A DNA stretch of 64,000 nt from DAIQNV01 sp038748775 (GTDB lineage Bacteria > Planctomycetota > Phycisphaerae > Phycisphaerales > UBA1924): positions 124,001 to 188,000 of the forward strand of contig JBCDIT010000009.1 in assembly GCA_038748775.1 (NCBI GenBank), given 5' to 3'. Positions 53,181-62,494 of this stretch are shown one piece after another. The position numbers and the translations under genes are program-made. The first letter of the stretch is position 1; each line of letters opens with the position of its first letter. The notes below the pieces were generated by a model. That model did not search any database, was not told the DNA's origin, and saw only the letters and a program-made list of their open reading frames with translations.

Positions 53181-56069
53181 CTATGGCTGGCGATTCGCCT
53201 CAAGGCGCTCGCGCCATTCTGCGGCCCGCTTTTCGTGCCCGCCCTCCGGGTCTTCTTGAGCCCAACGCTCGTAGAGGCCGGCCAGCGTCGCCGTGTTTTC
53301 TATCGTGAGTCCAAACGCCTCGCCTCTTGTACGGACGAGCACCAGATTGGCTTCTTCGAGCACCGGAGCCGCGTCGGCGTACCGACCCAGAACGCCCAAC
53401 ACGTACCCGTGCCGGTGGAGCATCTCGCCCAGATCGGGATGGCCCTGCGTCTTCGCGAACTCAATCGTCCCCGAATACACCCGTTCGGCCTCCTCGGTTT
53501 CGCCCGAGGCTTCGAGCGATTGCCCGAGCGCGAACGCTCCCCTCAAGCTGTCGGGGTGCTCCGGGCCCAGGGCCTCGCGGAGCTTCCTCGTCGCGTCCTG
53601 CTGAAGCTCGACCGCTTCGTCGAAATCGCCCCTCGCGCGGCGGAGCGACCCGAGGCTCACCATCGTTCCGAGGGTCTCGGGATGGTCCGTCGCGAGCAGC
53701 CGCTCCCGCTTGCGCAGCACGTCGCGGTAAAGCGTCTCCGCTTCTTCGAGCCGGCCCAGCTTGAACAGGTTCGTGGCCAGGAGGCTGTTGGCCGAGATGG
53801 TGCTCGCGTGGTCGGGGCCGAACCCCTCGGCTTCCAAGAACCCACGGCTTGCTTCGGCCAGCAACGGGAGGGCTTGCTCGGAGCGGTTGGTCGCCTCAAA
53901 GAGCGCCCCGAGGTTCGTGATCGACGCGAGCGTGTCGGGGTGCTTGTCACCCAAGGCGGCCCGGCGTCCGGACACGGCGGCGTCCGCATCGGCGAACGCC
54001 CCTTCGTAGTCGCCCAGCCCCCGGCGCACGACCGAGCGGTTGTGCAGACTCGAGAGCGTCGCTTGGTGGGTCGGTCCGAGCACCGACCTCCGACCTTCGA
54101 TCGCCTCACCGAGCGCTTCATCGGCTTGCGAGAACTGACCGGCGGCGGCGAGCACGCTCCCGAGGTTGTTGAGCGCCGCGAGCGTGTCGGGGTGCCGAGA
54201 TCCGATCGACTCGCCGAGGCCTTCGGCGGCTTCTTGGGCGTATGGCATCGCGTCCGCCGGTTTGCCCATCGCGAGGAGCAGGCTCGCGAGATTGGCCATC
54301 ACGTTGAGCGTCTCGTGGTTGCGTCGGCCGAGGACGGTTCGATAGCCGTCGAGCGCGGTCTCGTACCTTGCCTGCGCGCCCTCGAGGTCACCGGTGGCTT
54401 CGAGAACCAGTCCGAGGCTGTTGATCGTCTCGAGCGTGTCGGGGTGCCCCTCGCCGAGCGAGGCCCTGCGGACGTTGAGAGCCGTCTCGAATTGCGGTTG
54501 CGCATCGTCGTACCGCCCGAGGGCAAGGTACGTGTCGCCCACCGTCTGCCGGAGCGTCGCCCCGATGATCGGATCGGCTCCGTACCTCCGCTCGATCGAC
54601 GCGGCCGCATCGGCGAGCATGTTGTCTTGCACGACACCCATCGCGATCGAAGCGGTATCGAGCAGGCCGATCGTGCCTTCGAAGTACGCGAGCAACTGGT
54701 CGATCTGTTCCTGAGTGGCGCCCCTTGCCGCGAGCCGCTCCGAGATCTCGCGCCGCAGTCGGTCTCGAACATCGTTCCCCATCTGCGTGCGATTCACGCG
54801 CCAGAGCATGTCCGACTGGAAGTCGCTGACGGTTTCGACGTTGTCTCTGGCTTGGTCGGCGAGCCGGCGCTGCCGAGTCTCAGACAGCGCGAAGACCGTC
54901 GACGTCCCGGTCGCGAAGACAAGCGCGAGCAGCGTGAACGCGCTGGCCGCGACGCCTGCCTTGTTGCGTCGAACAAACTTGCGTGCCTTGTAGAAGCCGC
55001 TGGGCGGACCGGCCGCCACCGCCTCGCCCGAGAGAAACCGGCTGAGTTCCTCCGCGAGCGCGCCCGCCGTGTCGTACCGGCGGTGGCGCTCCTTCTCGAG
55101 GCATTTCATGCAGATCCAGTCGAGCTCGCCCCGGAGCATGCGCGCGACGGCACGCTCGTCGCCTCGGCGGTTGTACGCGAGCGTCTCGGGGTGCGTCCGA
55201 GGGTCGGGCTGTGCGATCGCCGAATGCTGAAGATCGCGGAAACGCGTGCTGGGCTTGGCCGGGTCGACCATCTGGATGATCCGCTGGAGCTCGACGAACG
55301 ACGCGGACCGCATCGCGTTCTTGTCGAAGGGCGTCACGCCGGTGATCAGCTCGTAGAGCACCACGCCCAGCGCGTACACGTCGGTGCGCGTGTCGATGTC
55401 GTCTGGTCCGCTGCCCGCCTGCTCCGGGCTCATGTAGTCGCGCGACCCGATGACCTGGCCGATCTCGGTCACGACGTCTTCGCTGAAGCCGTCTTGGCCC
55501 TTGTGCAGCGCCTTGGCAATGCCGAAGTCGATCACCGTTGCCCGGGGCTTCCCGTCGATCATCCGCGCGAGGATGTTGCCGGGCTTCAGATCGCGGTGGA
55601 TGACGCCCTTCATATGCGCATGGTGCACCGCCTCGCACACCTGCACCATCAGCTCGACCCGTTCGCGGACCGTCATACGCTGGGTGTCGGCGAACCGCAC
55701 GAGTGGCTGACCGTCGACGAACTCCATCACGAAGTAAGGCCGTCCCGATTCGGTCACCCCGCCGTCGTAGACCTTGGCGACCCCGGGGTGGCTCATGACC
55801 GCGAGGGCCTGGCGTTCTTGCTCGAATCGCGCGATCAGCCCGTCCGAGGCCATGCCGGGCTTGATGATCTTGATCGCGACCTTGCGGCGCACCGGCTCGA
55901 GCTGGTCGGCCAGGAAGACCTGCCCGAATCCACCCTCGCCCAGTTTGTCCCGGACCACGCAGGGACCGATGCGATCCGGGGGAGAATCGTCGGGTGGTAA
56001 CCGCCTGGGAGACGGCTTGGTCTCCGACTCGGGGCTCGCCCCCCACGTGGTCTCCTGCGGGTCGTACAT
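53181..56069 (-). CDS. Ser/Thr protein kinase with TPR repeats
   Basis: A 962-residue eukaryotic-type kinase. The kinase domain (about 38-330) has Gly loop GEGGFG, K67 in VAIK, HRD-type IHRDLKPGN with D160, and DFG at 181-183. A transmembrane helix follows (about 377-400), then a large C-terminal domain of at least nine TPRs of the kinesin-light-chain type (LG-x-x-HP-x-T-L repeats). This layout, with the TPRs presumably outside, is common in planctomycetes. ATG 56069 was chosen because homology starts soon after. GGAGGG lies 12 bases upstream. The frame extends to 56153 without support. It is divergent from the ctpA-type gene. Confidence 0.93.
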   Translation of the reverse strand: MYDPQETTWGASPESETKPSPRRLPPDDSPPDRIGPCVVRDKLGEGGFGQVFLADQLEPVRRKVAIKIIKPGMASDGLIARFEQERQALAVMSHPGVAKVYDGGVTESGRPYFVMEFVDGQPLVRFADTQRMTVRERVELMVQVCEAVHHAHMKGVIHRDLKPGNILARMIDGKPRATVIDFGIAKALHKGQDGFSEDVVTEIGQVIGSRDYMSPEQAGSGPDDIDTRTDVYALGVVLYELITGVTPFDKNAMRSASFVELQRIIQMVDPAKPSTRFRDLQHSAIAQPDPRTHPETLAYNRRGDERAVARMLRGELDWICMKCLEKERHRRYDTAGALAEELSRFLSGEAVAAGPPSGFYKARKFVRRNKAGVAASAFTLLALVFATGTSTVFALSETRQRRLADQARDNVETVSDFQSDMLWRVNRTQMGNDVRDRLRREISERLAARGATQEQIDQLLAYFEGTIGLLDTASIAMGVVQDNMLADAAASIERRYGADPIIGATLRQTVGDTYLALGRYDDAQPQFETALNVRRASLGEGHPDTLETINSLGLVLEATGDLEGAQARYETALDGYRTVLGRRNHETLNVMANLASLLLAMGKPADAMPYAQEAAEGLGESIGSRHPDTLAALNNLGSVLAAAGQFSQADEALGEAIEGRRSVLGPTHQATLSSLHNRSVVRRGLGDYEGAFADADAAVSGRRAALGDKHPDTLASITNLGALFEATNRSEQALPLLAEASRGFLEAEGFGPDHASTISANSLLATNLFKLGRLEEAETLYRDVLRKRERLLATDHPETLGTMVSLGSLRRARGDFDEAVELQQDATRKLREALGPEHPDSLRGAFALGQSLEASGETEEAERVYSGTIEFAKTQGHPDLGEMLHRHGYVLGVLGRYADAAPVLEEANLVLVRTRGEAFGLTIENTATLAGLYERWAQEDPEGGHEKRAAEWRERLEANRQP

Positions 56070-56195
56070 CAGGTTCAGTATCCCTCCCGAGCGGCACAAC
56101 GCCAAATCCGGTTCTGAAAGGGCCTTCCGGGCCGAACCACCGCCCCGTTTCACCGGGCGCAGAACTGACGGGGGCCGGGCCCCGTACCATCCGCC

Positions 56196-57932
56196 ATGAA
56201 GGAAGCGAAACGATTGGCGTCCCGCTCACTGACCAGCCCCAGCGCGACCTCCGGTCACGCCCGTCGCGGCTGGACCCTCCCGATCCTCTTGGGCATCCTT
56301 GGCGTTGCGGTGGTTGGGTCCACCTTCGCTGTCGCCCGGAGCGGGTCGGACTACCGGTTCTTCGATCCGTTGATCGATGTCCGGGCGCTCATCGCTCAGT
56401 ACGCGTTCGAGCCTCCGAGCGACGAGGACCTTCAGGAAGCCGCGATCCGAGGGATGCTCGAGGCCCTCGACGATCCCTACGCGACCTACGTCCCGCCGGA
56501 ATTCAACGACGACTTCAACAAGGCCCTGACCGGCGAGTACGTCGGGATCGGCGCCGAGGTGAATCTGAAGGACGAGTATCTCCACATAGTCACCCCGCTG
56601 GACGGGTCGCCCGCGTTCCGTGCCGGGATCCTTGCCGACGACATCGTGCTCGAGGTCGATGGCGTGTCGACGCAGGGCCTCCCGATCAGCGAGTCGATCG
56701 ATATGCTCAAGGGCGACCCGGACACCCCGGTCACCCTCACCGTCGACCGCGACGGATCGCCGACGGACATCACAGTGATCCGCGGCGAGATCAAGACCAA
56801 GTCGGTGACCGGGTTCCACCGCGACCCGACCGACGAAGGGCGCTGGCAGTACGAGATCGATCCGGAGCGGCGCATCGCGTACATCCGCGTGAGTCAGTTC
56901 ACCCCGAGCGTGGCGCGAGAATTCCTCGAGGCATTCGACAGCATCGGCTCGCCCGAGGCGATGGCACAAGGCATCATCATCGACGTGCGCTCGAACCCGG
57001 GCGGGTTGATGTCCGAAGCGATCTCGATCGTGAACATGTTCCTCGACGAGGGCGTGATCGTCTCGACCCGGGGGCGGGCGTATCCCGAGGAGATCGCCAA
57101 CGCGAGCTTTGAGACAACAATCACCGATGCGCCCATAGTCGTTCTTGTGAACGAGCAATCGGCGAGCGCCTCGGAGATCCTCGCCGGCGCGCTGACCGAG
57201 AACGACCGTGCCATCGTTCTGGGCACCCGAACCTTCGGAAAGGGATCGGTCCAGTCGGTCCGTTCGCTCACCGGGTCGAACCCGGGCGCCGTGCTCAAGC
57301 TCACCGAGCAGCGGTACTTCCTCCCGAGCGGGCGGAGCCTGCAACGCACGGACGATTCGGGCATCTGGGGCGTCGATCCTTCGCCTGGGTATTACTTGCC
57401 CTTGACCGACGAAGAGGCAATCGAACTCGCGACCGCCCGCCGCCAGCAGGAGATTATCGTCGAGTCGGACATGGATGACGAAGGCTGGAACGACCCCGAG
57501 ATCGTCGTGCAGAAGCTCGCCGATCCGCAGCTCGCCGCGGCTCTCAAGGCCTTGCAGGCCCGAATCGACACCGGGGAGTGGATCCAGACCGGCGAGGCCA
57601 ACAACCCGGAGATCGACGAGGTCTCGATCGACGCCCTCGCCGACGCCCGCCTCGCGAGGGAACGCGTGCTCCGGAGTCTCAACCGCGTGGACCGCCAGAT
57701 CGAAGTGCTCGAGACAGAGGTCGGCGAAGGAGCCGCGGCCGACACCAGCCCGCCCGATTTCATTCCCGACGACGCCGACATCGAGGGCGGCACGATCGTG
57801 GTTCGTGATGCGAACGGTCATGTCCTCGCAACCCTCAGGATCGACAACCCACAGATCGAGCGCTGGCTCATCGATGCCGGCGTCACCCCGCTCCCCGAGG
57901 TCATCGATTCGGCGGATACTCCCGAGCCCTGA
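56196..57932 (+). CDS. ctpA: C-terminal processing peptidase (S41/CtpA family)
   Basis: A 578-residue S41 protease. One membrane anchor (about 28-48), a PDZ domain (about 113-190; EYVGIGAEVNLK), then the peptidase domain with the Ser-Lys dyad region: NEQSASASEI (serines 322-326) and TFGKGSVQ with K349. An extra C-terminal region of about 180 residues is helical and acidic and not part of the usual CtpA. ATG 56196 has no Shine-Dalgarno. TACCAT at 56185-56190 ends 5 bases upstream. Its stop overlaps the tsaD start (TGATG), giving a tight operon ctpA-tsaD-release-factor-like. Such proteases process envelope proteins. Confidence 0.92.
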   Translation: MKEAKRLASRSLTSPSATSGHARRGWTLPILLGILGVAVVGSTFAVARSGSDYRFFDPLIDVRALIAQYAFEPPSDEDLQEAAIRGMLEALDDPYATYVPPEFNDDFNKALTGEYVGIGAEVNLKDEYLHIVTPLDGSPAFRAGILADDIVLEVDGVSTQGLPISESIDMLKGDPDTPVTLTVDRDGSPTDITVIRGEIKTKSVTGFHRDPTDEGRWQYEIDPERRIAYIRVSQFTPSVAREFLEAFDSIGSPEAMAQGIIIDVRSNPGGLMSEAISIVNMFLDEGVIVSTRGRAYPEEIANASFETTITDAPIVVLVNEQSASASEILAGALTENDRAIVLGTRTFGKGSVQSVRSLTGSNPGAVLKLTEQRYFLPSGRSLQRTDDSGIWGVDPSPGYYLPLTDEEAIELATARRQQEIIVESDMDDEGWNDPEIVVQKLADPQLAAALKALQARIDTGEWIQTGEANNPEIDEVSIDALADARLARERVLRSLNRVDRQIEVLETEVGEGAAADTSPPDFIPDDADIEGGTIVVRDANGHVLATLRIDNPQIERWLIDAGVTPLPEVIDSADTPEP

Positions 57933-58999
57933 TGCTCGTCCTGGGCCTCGAGTCGAGTTGCGATGAAACCGCCGCCGCGATCGTCGAGGGGGACGGTCTC
58001 GTGCGCTCATCGGTTGTCGCGACCCAGCACGATCTCCACGCCGAGTACGGCGGTGTCGTTCCCGAGATCGCGAGCCGTGCGCACGTCGAACGCATCCAAC
58101 CGGTCGTCCGCGAAGCGATCGCTCAGGCGGGCATCACGCCGCGTGACCTCGACGCCGTCGCCGTCGCCAATCAACCCGGCCTGGTCGGGTCGCTGCTCGT
58201 CGGGGTCGCGGCGGCCAAGGCGCTCGCGTGGTCTTTGGGCGTTCCGCTTGTTGGGGTCAACCACGTTCACGCGCATCTCGACGCCGTTCGGCTGCGTCAC
58301 GATGAAACCGTCGACCACGCCGACGTGTTCCCGGCGCTCGGCCTCGTGGTTTCGGGTGGGCACACCGCGATCTACCGCGTCGCGAGCCGTACGCAGTTCG
58401 AGCGTGTCGGTTCGACCATCGACGACGCGATGGGCGAGGCGTTCGACAAAGTCGCGCAGATCCTGAGGCTGCCACACCCGGGCGGGCCCGAGGTCGATCG
58501 CCTCGCATCGGAGCCCGACGCCGATCCGGGTCGCTTTCGCCTTCCGGTACCGCGCCTGCCCAAACGCCCGCTCGACTTTTCGTTCTCAGGCCTTAAGACC
58601 GCCGTGCTCTACACCGTTCGGGGTACCCCCCGCCCGGCCAAGGAAGGCGGAGGCTTCCCACGCGAACTTACGGATGTCAGCGACATCGACCGCCGCGATC
58701 TCGCCGCATCGTTTCAGCGCACGGCCGTGAAGGCGGTCATGCTCAAACTCGGGCGTGCCCTCGACGAGCGCGTCCCAGAGGCCCGAGCCCTCATCGCCGG
58801 TGGGGGAGTGACCGCGAACTCGCACCTGCGAAGCGAACTCGCTCGATTCGCCCACGAGCATGATCTTGAGTTGAAGCTTCCGAAGCCAGAGTTCTGCATC
58901 GACAACGCGGCGATGATCGCCTCACTCGGCGCGGACGTGCTCGAGTCGCAAGGCGCCGACGGAATCTCGCTCACGCCGACCCCGACGACCGCACGCTAG
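57932..58999 (+). CDS. tsaD: tRNA N6-adenosine threonylcarbamoyltransferase
   Basis: A 355-residue TsaD (Kae1/Gcp family), which transfers threonylcarbamoyl to A37 of ANN-decoding tRNAs together with TsaB and TsaE. The N-terminal ESSCDETAAAIV, the metal-binding VNHVHAH, VSGGHT, and the FSFSGLK and GGGVTANSHLR blocks are all present. Full length. ATG 57932 shares its A with the ctpA stop (TGATG). The release-factor-like gene starts 3 bases after its stop. Confidence 0.97.
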   Translation: MLVLGLESSCDETAAAIVEGDGLVRSSVVATQHDLHAEYGGVVPEIASRAHVERIQPVVREAIAQAGITPRDLDAVAVANQPGLVGSLLVGVAAAKALAWSLGVPLVGVNHVHAHLDAVRLRHDETVDHADVFPALGLVVSGGHTAIYRVASRTQFERVGSTIDDAMGEAFDKVAQILRLPHPGGPEVDRLASEPDADPGRFRLPVPRLPKRPLDFSFSGLKTAVLYTVRGTPRPAKEGGGFPRELTDVSDIDRRDLAASFQRTAVKAVMLKLGRALDERVPEARALIAGGGVTANSHLRSELARFAHEHDLELKLPKPEFCIDNAAMIASLGADVLESQGADGISLTPTPTTAR

Positions 59000-59002
59000 C
59001 TC

Positions 59003-59542
59003 ATGGATCTCTTGCCCTTCGAGAAGCCTGTCGAACGCCCGCCCCATCCGGCGGCATTGTCCGACGACGTTCTGCTCGAACAGTGCACGCAGGGGCGAAG
59101 CCGGACGTCCGGACCCGGCGGCCAGAACCGCAACAAGGTCGAGACGGCGGTCGAACTGACCCACCACGCGACGGGCGTTCGAGCAAAGGCTGGCGAACGC
59201 CGATCCGTAAAAGAGAACCGCCGCGTCGCGATCAGGCGGCTCCGCCTGAACCTCGCGGTCGAGCATCGCGAGTTCGTTCCGGATGGCGACATTCGATCCG
59301 CGTTGTGGCGTCGAAGGCTCCAAGGCACGAAGCTCGTCGTGAATCCGAAGCACGCGGAGTACCCGGCGCTTCTGGCCGAGGCCTTAGACGTGCTCGACGC
59401 AAGCGGGTTCGACCCTCGCGTCGCCGCGACGAGGCTCACCACAACGCCAAGTCAGTTGCTCCGGCTGGTGAAGCACCACCCGCCGGCGTTCGCGGCTCTC
59501 AACGCCTCGCGAGAAGCTCGGGGCGAGCACGCGCTGAAATAG
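59003..59542 (+). CDS. peptide chain release factor-like protein (GGQ domain only)
   Basis: A 179-residue protein consisting of a class I release-factor catalytic domain. The GGQ motif is at residues 39-41 in SGPGGQNRNKVETAVELTHHATG, followed by the Arg-rich segment typical of the family. There is no codon-recognition domain. Relatives such as ArfB/ICT1 hydrolyse peptidyl-tRNA on stalled ribosomes, but the basic C-terminal tail of ArfB is weak here (the end is ASREARGEHALK). Rescue activity is therefore an inference. It is the third gene of the ctpA-tsaD operon. Confidence 0.85.
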   Translation: MDLLPFEKPVERPPHPAALSDDVLLEQCTQGRSRTSGPGGQNRNKVETAVELTHHATGVRAKAGERRSVKENRRVAIRRLRLNLAVEHREFVPDGDIRSALWRRRLQGTKLVVNPKHAEYPALLAEALDVLDASGFDPRVAATRLTTTPSQLLRLVKHHPPAFAALNASREARGEHALK

Positions 59543-59634
59543 GCTGCGCGACTACGACGCGTCGGTTAGGGATGGTTCCACGACGACGAACGGGCGCGGG
59601 CGCTGGAAGACGACTTTGAGGACCATGTCACGAT

Positions 59635-59666
59635 AAAAAAACACCCCGCGGCCAAGCCGCGGGGTG
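59635..59666 (-). terminator. rho-independent terminator of the PTPGA-CTERM gene
   Basis: On the minus strand a 10-bp stem (CACCCCGCGG at 59642-59651, CCGCGGGGTG at 59657-59666) is followed by seven T (59635-59641). It lies 60 bases after the gene's stop. The release-factor-like gene converges on it from the other side. Confidence 0.92.
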
Positions 59667-59726
59667 CCCTTGATTCAATGTCACCCTTCCGTGGGTCGCA
59701 ACGAAGAAAGGGCGACCGCAGAGCGA

Positions 59727-60449
59727 TTAGCGGCGACGACGGGTCGCGGCGAGGCCGGCGAGGCCGAGGACCGCGGCGGCGCCCGGGGTCGGGACCTCGG
59801 TGCCGGTGATAGCGAAGGCGAAGTTCAGGTCGGCGCCGGTGCCCGGGCTGACGAAGCCGTTGTTCAGTCCGTTGTCACCGACGAGGGCGTCGTCAGCGGT
59901 CGAGAACCACTGGGCGGTCTGGGCGGTGGTGCCGGTCGAGAACAGGTCTTCGTCGTCGAAGCTCATCTGGACGAAGCCATCAGCGGCGATCTCGAACGGA
60001 GTGGCCGCGGTGAGCGTCCAGATGAAGTTGCCACCCTCGGGGAGGATGACACCAATGCCGTCCACGAATGCACCCGAGCTATCGAAGAAGTCAAAGAAGA
60101 CCACGCCGCCCGGGCCAGGCCCGAAGGTGCCGGCCGAGTTGACGCCACCAACGAAGGTGAACTCTTCGAGGAGAATGTTGTTCGTGGCGATCGAGCTGTA
60201 GTCATCGAAGCCGAGGACTTCGAGCTCGGTGTTGATGTTCTGCGTGCCCTGGATGTTGAAGAAGCCTTCGGTGGCGGCGTTGGTGTTGTCGTACTGCGAG
60301 GTGGTGCGGACGACGCGACCATCGTCGAGCGAAACGCCGGTGGCGCCGACGATTTCGTAACCCGAACGGTCAATGTCGGTCGCGAAGTCAACGGCCGAAG
60401 CCGCGGCAGCGATGCCAGCGATCGAAACGAGCGCAATAACGTTCTTCAT
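59727..60449 (-). CDS. secreted protein with PTPGA-type CTERM sorting tail
   Basis: A 240-residue secreted protein. A signal peptide (about 1-19) precedes an Asp/Phe/Gly-rich beta domain of unknown function. The C-terminus is a sorting signal of the PEP-CTERM style: EVPTPGAAAVLGLAGLAAT then RRRR, that is, a Pro-rich motif, a hydrophobic helix and an Arg cluster. Such tails are processed and anchored by exosortase/rhombosortase-like systems; none is seen in the window. ATG 60449 has AGGAG 7 bases upstream. The adjacent ATG 60452 would be 4 bases away, so MKN is preferred to MMKN. Its own terminator suggests a monocistronic unit. Confidence 0.8.
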   Translation of the reverse strand: MKNVIALVSIAGIAAAASAVDFATDIDRSGYEIVGATGVSLDDGRVVRTTSQYDNTNAATEGFFNIQGTQNINTELEVLGFDDYSSIATNNILLEEFTFVGGVNSAGTFGPGPGGVVFFDFFDSSGAFVDGIGVILPEGGNFIWTLTAATPFEIAADGFVQMSFDDEDLFSTGTTAQTAQWFSTADDALVGDNGLNNGFVSPGTGADLNFAFAITGTEVPTPGAAAVLGLAGLAATRRRR

Positions 60450-60719
60450 CATGTCTCTCCTGCTCTGTGCGGGCGCGCAACGACGGCGCCGATAACTCCG
60501 AGGCCATGCCGCTGGAGCATCAACGCCGTCTACGTACAGACAGGAGCGTCTCGCCTCTCTCCCAGCGGTCTCTCACTCCTGAGCATACTGGTCGCAAACC
60601 CTGTGTCAATCACACAATCTGAATCTCGCACAAGAAAGTGCGGGTACGCCGAACACATTGAGCACGGCCTGTTTAGGGTGATTCTTGCTCTGGGTTCTCG
60701 GAAGTCGACAAACGCGTTC

Positions 60720-61292
60720 TTAATCGCCGTGCCGCTGCCGGAGCTTGGGGCTCAGCCGATTCAAGAGATGGACGCGTTCGAAAATGTCGACCCAGTCTTG
60801 GGTCGTTGAGGCCAGTTCATCCGCGTCGATCGGCGCACCGGGCAGCGGGCACGCCGCACCCAGCGCTCTCGCGGCTTTCGCGCGGTACCGGCTCAGCGTT
60901 CCGTCGCCGATGAGGTCGATGAAGTCGAAGTCCTCGTTCAAGAAGATCGCCGTCGGCACACGGAGGCCCTCGCTGATTTTGACGCGTTCTGACAAGTCGG
61001 AGTGCTCGTCGCGATCAACAAACCGGATCCGCACCTTTCCGGGGTTCGCCGCAGCGATAGCGGCCAGGACGGGGCCCTGCTGGGCGCAGTCGCCGCACCA
61101 TGTTCCGCTGCTGACCACGACGTTGACTTCGCGGACAAACCCCTCGATCAGTGATCGCTGTGCATCGGTCAACGCTATCTGGGCCTCGACGCTTCGCCAC
61201 GCGTCGATCTGGCCGGGGTTGCCGGTCTGGACGTAGGTCTCGTACTCGGCCCCAGCGTCGAACGTCGATCGAAGCAACTTGCGTGTCACCAT
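60720..61292 (-). CDS. thioredoxin-family protein
   Basis: A 190-residue thioredoxin-fold protein. The redox motif W-C-G-D-C (C66, C69) replaces the usual W-C-G-P-C. The cis-Pro follows in RVPTAIFL. There is no signal peptide, so a cytoplasmic disulfide reductase is likely. The N-terminal 50 residues are helical and extend the usual fold. GAGGAGG lies about 6 bases upstream of ATG 61292. Similar CGDC proteins occur widely as stand-alone genes. The neighbour upstream on the same strand is an aldo/keto reductase, 79 bases away. Confidence 0.9.
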   Translation of the reverse strand: MVTRKLLRSTFDAGAEYETYVQTGNPGQIDAWRSVEAQIALTDAQRSLIEGFVREVNVVVSSGTWCGDCAQQGPVLAAIAAANPGKVRIRFVDRDEHSDLSERVKISEGLRVPTAIFLNEDFDFIDLIGDGTLSRYRAKAARALGAACPLPGAPIDADELASTTQDWVDIFERVHLLNRLSPKLRQRHGD

Positions 61293-61371
61293 GCCCGGCC
61301 TCCTCGCTCATCCTGAAAGGCGCCCGTCGCGAGCGCGCGCCCCTCAATCATTCGCTTGTTCAAGAACCAAC

Positions 61372-62457
61372 TCACCAACGCTCGTCACTATTCGCCGGCG
61401 CCATGTCCCATGGGTCCCATTGGGCTCCGTTGATCTTGGTGCCGCCCTGGATGACCTTCTTGACACCCTCGACGAAGTCGAACGGGAAGGACTGCTTCAT
61501 GGCGCTCGCGCCGTCGAGCGCCTTGGTGTGTTCAGGGGTGAGCGTGACGCCGAGCGCACCGACGTTCGACTCAAGTTGTTTCATGGTCCGTGCGCCGAAG
61601 ATCGGGCTGTCCACGCCCGGACGGTCGAGCACCCAGCGCAGCGCCACCTGTGCCGGCTCGGCGTCGACCTCGGCGGCGACCCCGAGAAGAGCGTCGATGA
61701 TCTTGAACGCCCGTTCGTTGAGGTGCTCGCTGCCGGCGGCTCTCGCGTCGCCCTTCTCGGGCTGGTTATCCCGGGTGTACTTCCCGGTCAGGATCCCGTA
61801 CTTGAGAGGGCTCCAGGGCGTCACGCCCATGCCCAACGCGCGGGCCATCGGCATCAACTCGCCTTCGACCGAACGCTCGATCAGGCTGTGCTCGATCTGA
61901 AGGCCGATGAGCGGCGCCCACCCGTTCGCACGGCACTCGTACTGCGCCATCGCGCACACCCACGCCGGGTGATCGCTCAGCCCGACGTATCGCACCTTGC
62001 CGGAACGCACCAGGTCGTCGAACGTCGCGAGCATCTCCGTAATCGGCGTGTTCTGATCCCAGAAGTGGCTCCAGAGAAGGTCGATGTAGTCGGTTTTGAG
62101 CCGTCTCAGACTTTCGTCAACCGACGCCATCAACGCTTTCCGCCCGTTCCCGCCTCCGTTCGGATCACCCAGGAACATGTTGCCGGTGCACTTGGTCGCG
62201 ATCACCACGCGGTCGCGGTCGCCGCGTTCGTGGAAGTGATCACCTATCACCGCTTCGGAGTGTCCCTTGGTGTAGATGTTCGCGGTATCGAGGAAGTTAC
62301 CGCCCTTGTCGAGGTAGGCGTCGATGATGGCCTTCGAGTCTTCGACAGTGCTCCCCCAGCCCCATTCCTGGCCGAACGTCATCGTTCCGAGGCAGAGCGG
62401 GCTGACCCGCAACCCCGACTGTCCGAGGGTCACGAAGTGATTAAGAGCGAGTTCCAT
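61372..62457 (-). CDS. aldo/keto reductase
   Basis: A 361-residue NADPH-dependent oxidoreductase of the AKR superfamily with the (beta/alpha)8 catalytic tetrad D57, Y62, K89 and H131 (NFLDTANIYTKGHSE, IATK and LLWSHFWD). The C-terminal nucleotide-binding segment PIFGARTMKQLESNV is present. It resembles the YajO/Tas type subgroup that acts on small carbonyls; the substrate is unknown. AGGAGA is 6 bases before ATG 62457. Confidence 0.93.
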   Translation of the reverse strand: MELALNHFVTLGQSGLRVSPLCLGTMTFGQEWGWGSTVEDSKAIIDAYLDKGGNFLDTANIYTKGHSEAVIGDHFHERGDRDRVVIATKCTGNMFLGDPNGGGNGRKALMASVDESLRRLKTDYIDLLWSHFWDQNTPITEMLATFDDLVRSGKVRYVGLSDHPAWVCAMAQYECRANGWAPLIGLQIEHSLIERSVEGELMPMARALGMGVTPWSPLKYGILTGKYTRDNQPEKGDARAAGSEHLNERAFKIIDALLGVAAEVDAEPAQVALRWVLDRPGVDSPIFGARTMKQLESNVGALGVTLTPEHTKALDGASAMKQSFPFDFVEGVKKVIQGGTKINGAQWDPWDMAPANSDERW

Positions 62458-62494
62458 GGGGTTCTCCTGGTGTGCGTGAAGACTCGTTCCGATG

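Noticed and set aside
53235..56000. A 921-codon open frame on the plus strand, antisense to the TPR kinase
   Set aside because: It lies wholly opposite a gene with clear kinase motifs and TPRs. Its translation is Arg/Glu/His-rich with no motif, as expected for the third-position GC bias of the real gene.
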